Source: Rs1 sp038900335 (lineage in GTDB: Bacteria; Pseudomonadota; Gammaproteobacteria; Pseudomonadales; Balneatricaceae). Taken from it: a stretch of DNA of 64,000 bases. The position numbers and the translations under genes are program-made. The notes beneath the pieces are model-generated. The model ran no database searches and had not been told where the DNA came from. It saw only the letters and a list, made by a program, of their open reading frames with translations. The DNA is taken from the NCBI GenBank assembly GCA_038900335.1, contig JBBMRB010000002.1:62001-126000 (forward strand). Reading direction: 5' to 3'. Positions 17,479 through 26,441 of this stretch are shown here, piece by piece. The stretch's first letter is position 1. Each line of letters starts with the position of its first letter.

Positions 17479-18627
17479 ATGTCGAGTATAAAAAGCGATT
17501 TTTCTATATTAATTGTTAGTGATGATCCTACTGATCATCATCAAATATCAGCACAGTTAAAACCAACTGAGTATTTAATATCTATTGTTGGTGATAGTGA
17601 GCAAGCACTCAGATTATTAAAAAAACTGGCTGTCGATGTCATCTTATTAAATATAAATCCTGCCTCAGAAAACACCGAAAAGCTGACACAGTTTATACAA
17701 TCAGTGAAAGGTATCTCTGTTATATTCATCATAGAGCAATCCTCAATTGTGCATGTCGATCGTTATTTCTCAACGGGAGCTTATGATGTTATTACCAAAC
17801 CAATCCACAGTAAAATGCTACTCAATCGTATTGTGTGTGTACACATGCGCCTTCAACAACTTACATTTCAAAAGCAACTTGATGAGTTACATGAAATGAC
17901 TGAGCTAGGTAATATCGTGGCAGAAGTGATCCATGAAGTCGCTACTCCTTTAAGTAACATTCAATTGTTAATCGATTACTTAATTGAGCAAAACCAACAA
18001 ATACATCAATTATATTTTAACGCGCAATTATCAAAAAAATCACTAGAAGAGCACATACTTAAATCGAAAAAAACGCTTGATATGAGTAAATCAAATATAG
18101 AGCTTGCGACTAATATACTGTTTAGTTTTAAACGCGTATCGGTAGATCAGCTGATTAGCCAGCGCATAACATTCAATTTATTACACTATATTAACGATAT
18201 ATTACTGACGCTACGTCCTAAATTGAAAAAATATACTCATCAAGTCTCTCTCAGTATTGCTGATGACATTATGATTACAAGCGTACCTGGCGTACTCTCG
18301 CAAATATTCATTAATTTCGTCAATAACACCTTAATGCATGCGTTTGAGGATAACTCTCAAGGAAAAATTGAGATAAAAGCCCACTATATTGATGATGTTC
18401 TACAAATAATCTACCGTGATAACGGCATCGGCATGGATAGTAGTACCTTAGAGCATGCCTTTGATAAATTTTATACCACTAAAGTAAATGATGGCGGTAC
18501 TGGGCTTGGCCTACATATTTGTAAAGAGCTGGTCGAGGATAAATTAGGGGGGAGGCTTTTACTTGAGAGCAAGTTGGGCTTAGGTACCACTTTCACTATT
18601 ATGATTGATAAAAATGATCCGAAATAA
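17479..18627 (+). CDS. Receiver-histidine kinase hybrid with degenerate receiver
   Basis: A 382-residue soluble protein. Residues 7-125 form a receiver-like domain: the acidic pair SDD is at 14-16 and the conserved Lys is at about 107 (ITKP). The phospho-acceptor position reads VILLNINP, with Asn58 where Asp is expected. A coiled linker follows, then a HisKA domain with the phospho-His in VIHEVATPLSNIQ (His152). The HATPase domain has FVNNTLMHAF (N box), DNGIGMD and GGTGLGLHICKEL. There is no membrane segment, so it senses a cytoplasmic or protein signal. The receiver probably acts without phosphorylation. No partner response regulator is adjacent. The ATG is fixed by AAAGGTGA 7 nt upstream. 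Confidence 0.85.
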   Translation: MSSIKSDFSILIVSDDPTDHHQISAQLKPTEYLISIVGDSEQALRLLKKLAVDVILLNINPASENTEKLTQFIQSVKGISVIFIIEQSSIVHVDRYFSTGAYDVITKPIHSKMLLNRIVCVHMRLQQLTFQKQLDELHEMTELGNIVAEVIHEVATPLSNIQLLIDYLIEQNQQIHQLYFNAQLSKKSLEEHILKSKKTLDMSKSNIELATNILFSFKRVSVDQLISQRITFNLLHYINDILLTLRPKLKKYTHQVSLSIADDIMITSVPGVLSQIFINFVNNTLMHAFEDNSQGKIEIKAHYIDDVLQIIYRDNGIGMDSSTLEHAFDKFYTTKVNDGGTGLGLHICKELVEDKLGGRLLLESKLGLGTTFTIMIDKNDPK

Positions 18628-18692
18628 ATAGGAACATCATTTACTCTCCTCAAAATAACCCATGCTCTTTTTAGCGCGGTTAATTAATACCT

Positions 18693-18730
18693 AACAATGA
18701 GTTATTAAGCTATTTTAATAACTCATTGTT
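18693..18730. terminator. Bidirectional terminator hairpin
   Basis: AACAATGAGTTATTAA pairs perfectly with TTAATAACTCATTGTT across a 6-nt loop. It lies between the convergent kinase and ndh genes and could end transcription from both sides, although T-runs are short. Confidence 0.7.
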
Positions 18731-18739
18731 TAGCTACAA

Positions 18740-20032
18740 TTAGTGTAATTTCATTTTAGGGCGTACCACCTTCGCTATTTTTTCAACCACAATAACGAGT
18801 ATTGCCTTTGCCCAACCGTGAATGGCAATTTGGTGCATACGATACAGTGATACATACATAATGCGAGCAATGTGACCTTCAATAAACATTGATCTTCTTG
18901 TTAGGTTACCCATTAGATTACCAACCGCGCCAAAACGACTTAAACTCACTAGCGAGCCATGGTCTTTATATTGATAATCTTTAAGTGCTTTGCCTTTAAG
19001 TGCCGCTTGAATATTAAAGCGCACTGTATCGGCCATTTGATGAGCTGATTGCGCCCTAGGCGGCACCCAAGAGCCATCGTCATTTTGAAAACCACAGCAA
19101 TCGCCCAATACATAAATACTGTCGCTAACACTTGATTGTAAATTGGGTTTAACTAATATCTGATTGAGATGATTAAGCTCAAATAAATTCAAATCTTTAA
19201 TATAATCAGGCACCTTAATACCAGCGGCCCAAATCATTAAATCAGCAGCGATTAGCTCATTGTCGCTTGTCATATAACCAGCCACTGTCGCCTCTTGTAT
19301 GCGCGTACTCTCTTTAACATCGACACCTAAATGCAGTAACTCTTTTTTAGCAGCATTAGAAATACGCTCTGGTAAGGCGGACAAAATACGTGGGCCTGCC
19401 TCTATCAAGGTGACCTTTAATTTGTCATTGCTCATATTGGGCATATTATAGGCTTTAACCAGTGAGCTAACATTGAGCAGCTCTGCCGAGAGTTCAACAC
19501 CTGTCGCACCCGCGCCAACAATGGCAATATCAAGGTGCTCTGTTTTAGAATCGCTTTGATTAATTCTTAAAAACTGATTTAACAATGCATGATGAAACCT
19601 TTCAGCTTGCACGGGCGAATCGAGAAAATGGCAGTTCTCCTGTACACCAGGGGTGGCAAAATCATTGCTTTGACTACCGACAGCGAGCACTAAAATGTCA
19701 TAGCTTATTTCACGTTGCGCTAATATTTGTAAGCCCTCATCAGTGAAGGTAGCACTAAGAGTAATAAACTGGGCGTCTTTATCGACACTGACAAAACGGC
19801 CTAGGCAGAATTGATAATGATGTTTCGCCGCATGAGCGTGATAGACCACACCATCAATACTAGAGTCAAGTGTGCCTGTGGCTACTTCATGTAGTAGAGG
19901 TTTCCAGATATGTGATCTGTTTTGATCAACTAAAATTATATCAGCTGTAGATTTTTTACCTAAACTAGAACCAAGCTTAGCAGCTAGCTCAAGTCCTCCT
20001 GCACCTCCTCCAACAATAACTATTTTTAACAT
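18740..20032 (-). CDS. ndh: Type II NADH:quinone dehydrogenase (NDH-2)
   Basis: A 430-residue single-subunit flavoprotein that oxidises NADH and reduces membrane quinone without pumping protons. The FAD-binding fold opens at residue 3 with IVIVGGGAGGLELA and continues with HIWKPLLHEVATGTLD. The second dinucleotide fold is IAIVGAGATGVELSAEL (about residues 168-184), for NADH. The FAD contact GDCCGF precedes the AQSAHQMADTVRFN stretch. The C-terminus holds an amphipathic, Lys/Arg-rich helix suited to membrane attachment. It stands alone, convergent with the kinase gene. The related sulfide:quinone reductase family is less likely, because NDH-2 sequence features are followed throughout. Confidence 0.9.
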   Translation of the reverse strand: MLKIVIVGGGAGGLELAAKLGSSLGKKSTADIILVDQNRSHIWKPLLHEVATGTLDSSIDGVVYHAHAAKHHYQFCLGRFVSVDKDAQFITLSATFTDEGLQILAQREISYDILVLAVGSQSNDFATPGVQENCHFLDSPVQAERFHHALLNQFLRINQSDSKTEHLDIAIVGAGATGVELSAELLNVSSLVKAYNMPNMSNDKLKVTLIEAGPRILSALPERISNAAKKELLHLGVDVKESTRIQEATVAGYMTSDNELIAADLMIWAAGIKVPDYIKDLNLFELNHLNQILVKPNLQSSVSDSIYVLGDCCGFQNDDGSWVPPRAQSAHQMADTVRFNIQAALKGKALKDYQYKDHGSLVSLSRFGAVGNLMGNLTRRSMFIEGHIARIMYVSLYRMHQIAIHGWAKAILVIVVEKIAKVVRPKMKLH

Positions 20033-20248
20033 GATACAACCCTCAAAATAATAATAGGATTAATCACAAGTAAATAATTAATCCTAGTAATACTGGTTAA
20101 GGTGTTAATTGAGTACCACTATACTTTGCAGTTTTATCACTCATTTTTAGAGCGAGCTTTTAAGACCGACATGACCCATAAAGCGATATAGAGCACAGTG
20201 ATCATTTATTCATCACACTAGCAATATATCGCGGTACTCGCTACAAAA

Positions 20249-20983
20249 CTATTGCAATTTCGTCATAAACCGCTGTAAATCAAAACCTAAGCTAGTGCCT
20301 AATTTAGCGGCGAGTGTTTTTAATTGCGAGTGTGCTTTGGTATCTTTTTGCTTACCTGCAAAAATAACTAGGTTGCCATCGCCTGATTCACAACTGCGCA
20401 CATCCGCAAACGACTTGGCTAATTTATCAAATAATTCAGGGTGATCATCACTATTTCCCCAGCAATTAAAAACAAGCCAACCATCGGCTTTTAGCTGCTT
20501 TGAGCATAACAAAACATATTCATCACTGATTTGAGTTTGCATCATACCGTAAGCATCGTATAAGTCCGTAAGTATTAAATCGACCTTTTTGACGACGGGT
20601 TGCTGCAAATACACTAGAGCATCTGAGCAACTGAGCGTTAATTTTTTGCTACTCGGTAATCTAAAATAACGTATAGCAATATCAATGACTTTCTGGCGTA
20701 GCTCAACAGCATGGATACGCACACCAGGTACTTGATGATGTAGTGCACAATACAGTGAGCCTGCACCTAAGCCTAAAATGAGCACTCGCTTAGGCTGACA
20801 AAATAACAATGATAATAACATTGCCTGAGTATAGGCGTGCTTTAGAACCTCAGGCTGATCCCTTAACTGCACACTTTGCTCATCCCCTGCACCAAAGGAT
20901 AGTATGCGGTGTTTGCCATCATCAATAACAGCCATGTCACCGAACTCATCAGTGTCAGTAAAAACGTACTTTGGTAAACTCAT
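20249..20983 (-). CDS. Spermidine synthase-like SAM-dependent transferase
   Basis: A 244-residue Rossmann-fold protein of the polyamine synthase superfamily. VLILGLGAGSL (about residues 65-75) is the cofactor-binding loop, followed by HAVELRQKVIDIA. LILTDLYDAYGM occupies the position of the catalytic Asp region. The N-terminal beta domain is short, so it is probably one of the many spermidine synthase-like methyltransferases rather than SpeE itself. It begins only 14 nt after the cobS stop and may be the last gene of the cobalamin operon, although no link to B12 is known to me. Confidence 0.7.
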   Translation of the reverse strand: MSLPKYVFTDTDEFGDMAVIDDGKHRILSFGAGDEQSVQLRDQPEVLKHAYTQAMLLSLLFCQPKRVLILGLGAGSLYCALHHQVPGVRIHAVELRQKVIDIAIRYFRLPSSKKLTLSCSDALVYLQQPVVKKVDLILTDLYDAYGMMQTQISDEYVLLCSKQLKADGWLVFNCWGNSDDHPELFDKLAKSFADVRSCESGDGNLVIFAGKQKDTKAHSQLKTLAAKLGTSLGFDLQRFMTKLQ

Positions 20984-20997
20984 GTTAATATCTCATA

Positions 20998-21747
20998 TTA
21001 ATAAACAGCAAAAACTAAAGCGATAATGACAACGCTCTCTACAATTTCAATACACGCCCCAGCAATATCCCCTGTTAAACCAGACAACCGCTTTAGCGTC
21101 ATATTCCTAATCAGTATTGTCACCGCAATAGCGATTAGCCCTACCAGTACATAACCCATTGCACTAGCTATAACTAAAGCCAATACACTACTGATTAATA
21201 CCCTGGTTTTAGGCGCATACTGTTTAAGCACCTGTGCAATACCTTGCTCGCGAACATAGGGAGTGTATAGTAATAAGGCAGGTAATACTGAGCGCGCAAT
21301 CATAGGTGCAAGTAATAACACAATAAGACAATCAGCCTCTATTATACTCACGATGGCACTAAATTTTAGTAATAGCGTGCAAAATAACACAACGACGGCA
21401 ATTGGCCCGCTACACGGGTCTTTCATAATCGCTAAAGTTCGCTCTTTACTACCAATTCCCCCTAGCCAAGCATCACATGTATCAGCAAGACCATCCAAAT
21501 GTAAAGCTCCCGTTAGTAGCACCCAAATACTGAGGATAAAAGCGGCACTAAAAAAGCTAGGCAAAGTCGGCCAAAAGGAGGAAAAAATAACAGCAACTAA
21601 GGCTAAACAGCCACCAATCAATAACCCCACCCAAGGATAAAAGATCAACGAGCCTGCCACCGTGCGATCATCCGGGTATTGTTTAAACACAACGGGTATT
21701 TGGGTTAAAAACTGTAATGCCACCAATGCACTTTTATAATAGCTCAA
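20998..21747 (-). CDS. cobS: Adenosylcobinamide-GDP ribazoletransferase
   Basis: Integral membrane enzyme that joins adenosylcobinamide-GDP with alpha-ribazole (or its phosphate), the last assembly step of the nucleotide loop. The 249-residue length is usual. The signature GALHLDGLADTCDAWLGG near residue 80 carries the metal-binding acidic residues, and ALQFLTQIPV at the N-terminus is typical. Six or so hydrophobic helices follow. It starts with TTG at 21747, overlapping the end of the cobC phosphatase gene by 14 nt, with AGTGAG upstream as the likely ribosome site. This CobS is the B12 synthase, not the aerobic chelatase subunit of the same name. Confidence 0.93.
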   Translation of the reverse strand: MSYYKSALVALQFLTQIPVVFKQYPDDRTVAGSLIFYPWVGLLIGGCLALVAVIFSSFWPTLPSFFSAAFILSIWVLLTGALHLDGLADTCDAWLGGIGSKERTLAIMKDPCSGPIAVVVLFCTLLLKFSAIVSIIEADCLIVLLLAPMIARSVLPALLLYTPYVREQGIAQVLKQYAPKTRVLISSVLALVIASAMGYVLVGLIAIAVTILIRNMTLKRLSGLTGDIAGACIEIVESVVIIALVFAVY

Positions 21748-22327
21748 GATTTAAACTCACTAATTCGCCATGTTTTACCGGATAGGTTAAAATTTTATCA
21801 GCACCGTTGCCACTCGCTTTACTTAATAGGTAGCGCATCACACCGCCGTGGCAAATAACCAACATTTTTTTACCAGTAAACTGGGTTTTTAAGCCATTGA
21901 TCGCACTATCCACCCGCATGGTAAAATGTGCTAGCAACTCACCACCACTAGGGGAGTATGTTTGCGGATTAGACCAAAAATTCTCTAATTCTCCCGGGTA
22001 CTGAGCCATTACCTGTAATGCCGTTTTGTGCTCCCAATCACCAAAGTGGAACTCTCTAAGATCCGCCTCTAAATAATGAGTAACCCCTAATTTTTCTGCT
22101 AATGAGGCGGAAAAAATAGCGCAGCGCTGTAAAGGCGAGCTGATAACGACATCCCAAGGCAAAGCTGTTGGTTGCCCAGTTAAAGCGTCATTAATAGCAA
22201 GTTGCAAGGCATTATCAATACTCGCTTGCATCTGCTGATAGCCTAGCTCTGTCAGTAACACATCACTACTGCCGATGTAGCAACTGCCCGCTGTGGTCTC
22301 GCCGTGGCGCAAAAAATCAGCGTTCAT
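21734..22327 (-). CDS. cobC: Alpha-ribazole phosphatase (histidine phosphatase family)
   Basis: A 197-residue phosphoglycerate mutase-like enzyme. The phospho-His motif LRHGET is at residues 6-11. SPLQRC, the acidic DLREFHFGDWE and the second catalytic His in VICHGGVMRYL complete the active site. In this setting it most likely removes the 5'-phosphate of alpha-ribazole or adenosylcobalamin phosphate. Its ATG overlaps the cobT stop (ATGA) and its end overlaps cobS, so the three are translationally linked. Substrate is inferred from position, since the family is broad. Confidence 0.87.
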   Translation of the reverse strand: MNADFLRHGETTAGSCYIGSSDVLLTELGYQQMQASIDNALQLAINDALTGQPTALPWDVVISSPLQRCAIFSASLAEKLGVTHYLEADLREFHFGDWEHKTALQVMAQYPGELENFWSNPQTYSPSGGELLAHFTMRVDSAINGLKTQFTGKKMLVICHGGVMRYLLSKASGNGADKILTYPVKHGELVSLNLELL

Positions 22328-23406
22328 AGTTGCTCATTATCACGCTCATTACTAACTTTACCGGCGACAGCAGCCTGTGCAAATGTCGCCATTTGATTGT
22401 GTAACTGGCAAGCCATTTGTATTAAAGGCACACAAAGCGCAGCGCCACTACCCTCACCTAAGCGCAACTGCAAATCGAGAACAGCCGTTACTTGTAAGTG
22501 TTTGAGCATCAACTCATGCCCTGACTCAGCAGAACTATGAGAGAAAATCATCCACTGTTTACTCTGTGGCGCTATCACGATAGTAACCATTGCCGCAGCC
22601 GTACAGATAAAACCATCTACTAAAATAGTGATACCAGATTGCGCTGCACACAGGTAGCTACCCACTAAAGCCGCTATTTCAAAACCACCTAACGTTTGTA
22701 ACAATGCCAAGGCAGATGGCTGATCAACAGGGCAATCAAGCTGATGCTTAGCTAGTACTTGCTCAATAATGTGCACCTTATTGGTAATTCCCGCTTGATC
22801 TAAGCCGGTACCTGCACCGGTTAACTGTGCGACTGAATAGCCACTAACTACTGCGGCTATTGCCGTTGCAGAGCTGGTATTGCCGATACCCATTTCACCG
22901 CCAATAAATAAATCACAGCCTCGCTGCTTTGCCAATAACACATATTTACGGCCAACATTCATCGCATCAGCACACTGTTGCGCGCTCATCGCACGCTCAT
23001 TAAGCATATTGCGCGTGCCCGCTGCGATAATTTCATTATCAACACCGCCAAAGTCAGTTCGGCTCAGCGTGCCTAAATTAACAATATTAAACGGCGCATT
23101 TAACGCTTTCGCCAGCACACTGATAGCCGCGCCACCATTGGCAAAATTAGCCACCATTTGCGCTGTCACCTCCTGAGGAAAAGCAGACACACCGCTGGCT
23201 GCAATGCCATGATCTGCGGCAAAAACACAAATATTAGGCTGTTTAATACAAGGAGCGCGCCCCTGCATTGCCGCTAAATTAATCGCAATCGTCTCTAGCT
23301 GACCTAGTGCACCTAATGGTTTAGTCAATTGTTGCTGGCGCGCAATGGCTGTCTGTTTTGCCTGCTCATCAACTGCTTTTATTGGATCATTTATCCAGGT
23401 TGTCAT
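22324..23406 (-). CDS. cobT: Nicotinate-nucleotide:dimethylbenzimidazole phosphoribosyltransferase
   Basis: Makes alpha-ribazole-5'-phosphate from nicotinate mononucleotide and the lower-ligand base. At 360 residues it is full length. Visible hallmarks are KPLGALGQLETIAINLAAMQG near the start, FAADHGIAASGVSAFPQEVT, GGEMGIGNTSSATAI, and LRLGEGSGAAL near the C-terminus, which holds the catalytic Glu. No BluB or other dimethylbenzimidazole gene is seen in this window, so the base must be made elsewhere or taken up. It overlaps the cobC phosphatase gene by 4 nt and follows cobU by 18 nt. Confidence 0.94.
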   Translation of the reverse strand: MTTWINDPIKAVDEQAKQTAIARQQQLTKPLGALGQLETIAINLAAMQGRAPCIKQPNICVFAADHGIAASGVSAFPQEVTAQMVANFANGGAAISVLAKALNAPFNIVNLGTLSRTDFGGVDNEIIAAGTRNMLNERAMSAQQCADAMNVGRKYVLLAKQRGCDLFIGGEMGIGNTSSATAIAAVVSGYSVAQLTGAGTGLDQAGITNKVHIIEQVLAKHQLDCPVDQPSALALLQTLGGFEIAALVGSYLCAAQSGITILVDGFICTAAAMVTIVIAPQSKQWMIFSHSSAESGHELMLKHLQVTAVLDLQLRLGEGSGAALCVPLIQMACQLHNQMATFAQAAVAGKVSNERDNEQL

Positions 23407-23424
23407 GAGTGGTATCCTTTTGTT

Positions 23425-23979
23425 TTAAGCATCTGGTGATGGCGGTGCTTTTAATACATGACTGAGGCCCGCCACAGCGAACGTCACTTTATCGCTAATA
23501 GCCGCTATTTCTTGATGCAATAACCCTGCTTGGTCACAAAACTCGCGGCTCATTTCAGCCATCGGGATAACCCCCATATTAGTTTCGTTACTAACGAAAA
23601 TAACACTGGCAGATAACGTGCTAAGAGCCTCTAATAATCGCTGCTTCTGATCTTGATAAAAAGCCAGTCCAGCTTGCTGTTGGCTGGCATTATCATAACC
23701 GTATAAACAATTACTCAACCACAGTGTTAAGCAGTCAACTAGCAAGCAGTGCTGCGCGCCATCTCTAGAAATGAGCGCATCGGCTAAGTGCAATGGCTCT
23801 TCGATTAATTGCCACTGTTGAGGGCGTTGTTGTTGATGTTTTGCTATACGCGCAATCATCCCCTGATCGCCCGCTGTCGCTGTCGCAATATAGCTAACAT
23901 CAAGTTGTGATTGCACTGCCGCCTGCTCTGCTAGTTTTGACTTACCAGAGCGGCTACCACCCAGGTAGAACTCTATCAT
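23425..23979 (-). CDS. cobU: Adenosylcobinamide kinase / phosphate guanylyltransferase
   Basis: Bifunctional enzyme that phosphorylates adenosylcobinamide and then adds GMP. The P-loop GGSRSGKSKLAE is at residues 7-18. SYIATATAGDQGMIARIAKHQQ contains the guanylyl-acceptor region: family members use a His on this segment, and HQQQRP fits. VDCLTLWLSN and FVSNETNMGVIPM are further conserved blocks. At 184 residues it has the usual length. The ATG overlaps the cbiX stop by 4 nt. The alternative family name is CobP. Confidence 0.94.
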   Translation of the reverse strand: MIEFYLGGSRSGKSKLAEQAAVQSQLDVSYIATATAGDQGMIARIAKHQQQRPQQWQLIEEPLHLADALISRDGAQHCLLVDCLTLWLSNCLYGYDNASQQQAGLAFYQDQKQRLLEALSTLSASVIFVSNETNMGVIPMAEMSREFCDQAGLLHQEIAAISDKVTFAVAGLSHVLKAPPSPDA

Positions 23980-25163
23980 TGATTAGCCTTTTGAGCGTGC
24001 ACATCAATTTGTAACGCCACCTTTTTAGACTCTTCATCAAGTACTGATTGCGGGAACTGGCTCATAAAGCAACAACACAGATTATCGCCTATCATCGTTC
24101 TTGGCCCCAACGGATGATCGATATGCTTATAAATGCCGTGTGAGTGACCATGTGCATGGCTATGATCGTGCGAATGATCATGTGAGTGGCCGTGTGAATG
24201 ACTGTGATCGTGATCGTGATCGTGATCGTCACTAGCGTTTAATCCTTCTTCAGGATCGACAAATTCAGCATGATGGTGATGTATTTCAACTTCACCGGCG
24301 GCTAAGCGCCGCTCAAAAGAGGCCATTAGGCTCTCACTAGCATTAGCTGTTTGATCATCCATAATTTCACGCAGACGCACTTCAAAGGCATCTATTACTT
24401 TTTGATGATCATTCAAATACGGTGTTTTAACGAACTCAACATCAGGATAAGTAGCAGCTAATTGATCGATATAGGCATAAATTCGCTTAATTAAACGGCC
24501 AGTGAACAAGAAATAAGGCGCGATAACTATTTTTTTAAAACCTAGTTTTATCAACTGCTCAAGGCCTGCGCCGACTGATGGGTAAGTCACACCGGAATAC
24601 ACCGTATCAGCCCAGCCAAAGCCCATATTTTCATTAACAATACGGGTCAGCTTTGCCGCCTCTGCATTTGCTAGCGTATCAGAGGTACCGCGGCCAACGA
24701 CCACCAGCATAGTATCGTGTATGCTTTTAGGTGGTGCTGTACAATCCATTTGCATCGCTTGATAAATACGTGTTTGAAACGCCTCTATCATCGCAGGGTG
24801 TAAGCCTAATTCACTACCATAGTGAATGCGTACCTGCTGGCCATTAGTGGATTGTTGCTGTAACTTTTTTTCATAATTCTTAAGTACACTGGGAATATCG
24901 TTACGTGCATGTGTCGCTGCAAATAACATGCCTGGTACAGCGTAAATATCCTCAACGCCCTGCGCCACGAGTTTATTTAAACCCATGTGAATATTAGGCG
25001 CTGAAAACTCAAGAAAACCGTATTCAATAGGTACGCCAACAAAGCGTTTTGTTAACCCTGCTGCGACGCGTGAAAACTCTCGCTCTGCATCTTTATCACG
25101 ACTGCCATGACCACAAATCATGATGCCTATTTTTCGCTGTGTTGTGCTCTCTTGTGTACTCAT
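23976..25163 (-). CDS. cbiX: CbiX-type sirohydrochlorin cobaltochelatase, long form with His-rich tail
   Basis: Inserts cobalt into sirohydrochlorin, the early-cobalt route. Two CbiX halves are visible. The first begins MICGHGSRDKDAEREF (residues 15-30) and continues YGFLEFSAPNIHMG and MLFAATHARNDIP. The second begins VVVGRGTSDTLANAEA and includes VIAPYFLFTGRLIKRI. Residues 308-342 are a His/Asp/Ser/Gly-rich segment likely to hold metal ions, encoded partly by GATCGT hexanucleotide repeats. The tail has GDNLCCCFMSQFPQ, where the Cys cluster could bind an iron-sulfur centre as reported for some long CbiX proteins. AAAAGGA lies upstream of the ATG. Confidence 0.9.
   Translation of the reverse strand: MSTQESTTQRKIGIMICGHGSRDKDAEREFSRVAAGLTKRFVGVPIEYGFLEFSAPNIHMGLNKLVAQGVEDIYAVPGMLFAATHARNDIPSVLKNYEKKLQQQSTNGQQVRIHYGSELGLHPAMIEAFQTRIYQAMQMDCTAPPKSIHDTMLVVVGRGTSDTLANAEAAKLTRIVNENMGFGWADTVYSGVTYPSVGAGLEQLIKLGFKKIVIAPYFLFTGRLIKRIYAYIDQLAATYPDVEFVKTPYLNDHQKVIDAFEVRLREIMDDQTANASESLMASFERRLAAGEVEIHHHHAEFVDPEEGLNASDDHDHDHDHSHSHGHSHDHSHDHSHAHGHSHGIYKHIDHPLGPRTMIGDNLCCCFMSQFPQSVLDEESKKVALQIDVHAQKANQ
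24204..24229. repeat. GATCGT hexanucleotide repeats inside cbiX
   Basis: Four consecutive near-perfect TGATCG units code for alternating His and Asp on the minus strand, at the start of the His-rich segment. The repeat length keeps the frame whatever the copy number. Confidence 0.7.
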
Positions 25164-25250
25164 TACTCGTTTTCCTTTTTATTAACTGCTTTAAAGCGCT
25201 GTTCGCTGGCTGCTAAAGTAAATAATTAACAATTTTTTTTAAAAATCAGA

Positions 25251-26441
25251 TTAACTCTCTAACTCTATATCTTGCTGTAAAAAACCTTTTATACATTGAT
25301 CAATTCGCATTAGAGCCGCACTGTTTTCACTGGCTATCACACCTATACGCAAGATCGCTTCAGGCTCTTTGTTTACTCGCTGTTTTAGTTCAGGCTGTTT
25401 CGCTAGCTCTATCACTCTTAATAAAATACCCGCTTGGGCAAAGTGGTACTGTATTTTATAAGCGATAGATTGCGGCATTTTATAACTACTAAACAAAGGC
25501 TGATGACTAAACCAAGGCTGTTCAATGTTTAAGCTTTCATAAATAAAATCTAATAACACGTGAAACTGTTGCTGCATACCCTTAGCTGCACTGTGTATTT
25601 TTTTACGAGCATCGTGCTGCCAGCGCTCATCTAACATCGCTTTAGCTGCCAAATATTGAGCGGGGCCATTGATCATCCACAAACCCAATTTATCAATCAG
25701 CTTTGCTTTTAATAGGCCTTGGCAAAAAGCAAAACCGATACGAATGCCTGCTAAGCCAAAAAACTTACCAAACGATCTTAATACCAATATATTGTCAGGC
25801 CAGCACCTTGATAACACCGAGTATTGCGGCCATAAATCAATAAATGCTTCATCGATAACTAAGTAGCAACCGCTATCTAACTGCTTAGCCCAAGTAATTA
25901 ACTGCGCGGGTTCTATCAATACACCCGTTGGGTTGTTCGGGTTAATAATCACCAAATGCTGTCGCGGGTTTTCTAACAGCGTTTGATCGATCGAAGATTG
26001 CATTTTTTCTGCATCAAGGGCTGGATAAAACGACAAATCAAAACCCGCTTTAGCCCAGCTTTTGCGATGCTCGTTATAGCCAATATCTGGCAATAACACT
26101 GGATAGTTAGCCACACAATAAGGCAGTGTTTGGATAAGCATTTGCGAGCCTATGCAAGGGATTCCCTGCTCAGCGCCATAATATGTGGCACTGGCCTTGA
26201 TAAACTGGGGTTGCAAATACGGTAGGTGCTCAAATGCCCAGGCAGGTATCCCCTGTGCTGGATAGCTATAGGGGCTCAAGCCTGTTGATAGATCTAGCCA
26301 ATGCTCTAGCGCAATAGAAAAATGCGCGCTGGCCTGTACCAGGTCACCACCGTGCTCAAAACGCATACTGCTTTTGGTACTTTCAGTGCCCGCTTGCACT
26401 GCTGCGCTTTGATCCATAGCCTCTTGATCCAACACACTCAT
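25251..26441 (-). CDS. cobD: L-threonine-O-3-phosphate decarboxylase
   Basis: PLP enzyme that makes (R)-1-aminopropan-2-yl phosphate, the linker of the nucleotide loop. Typical blocks are EHGGDLVQA and LEHWLDLSTGLSPYSYP near the N-terminus, INPNNPTGVL, VIDEAFIDLWP, and the PLP-lysine region RSFGKFFGLAGIRIGFA. The open frame extends 29 codons further upstream, but the ATG at 26441 overlaps the cbiB stop as ATGA and gives about 396 residues, so it is preferred. Roughly 25 residues before EHGGDL are not conserved, leaving the true start slightly uncertain. In the aerobic nomenclature this enzyme is called CobC. Confidence 0.9.
   Translation of the reverse strand: MSVLDQEAMDQSAAVQAGTESTKSSMRFEHGGDLVQASAHFSIALEHWLDLSTGLSPYSYPAQGIPAWAFEHLPYLQPQFIKASATYYGAEQGIPCIGSQMLIQTLPYCVANYPVLLPDIGYNEHRKSWAKAGFDLSFYPALDAEKMQSSIDQTLLENPRQHLVIINPNNPTGVLIEPAQLITWAKQLDSGCYLVIDEAFIDLWPQYSVLSRCWPDNILVLRSFGKFFGLAGIRIGFAFCQGLLKAKLIDKLGLWMINGPAQYLAAKAMLDERWQHDARKKIHSAAKGMQQQFHVLLDFIYESLNIEQPWFSHQPLFSSYKMPQSIAYKIQYHFAQAGILLRVIELAKQPELKQRVNKEPEAILRIGVIASENSAALMRIDQCIKGFLQQDIELES

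Noticed and set aside
20998..23406. cobS and cobT as chelatase subunits for CobN
   Set aside because: The sequences are the nucleotide-loop enzymes of the same names, not the AAA+ chelatase subunits.
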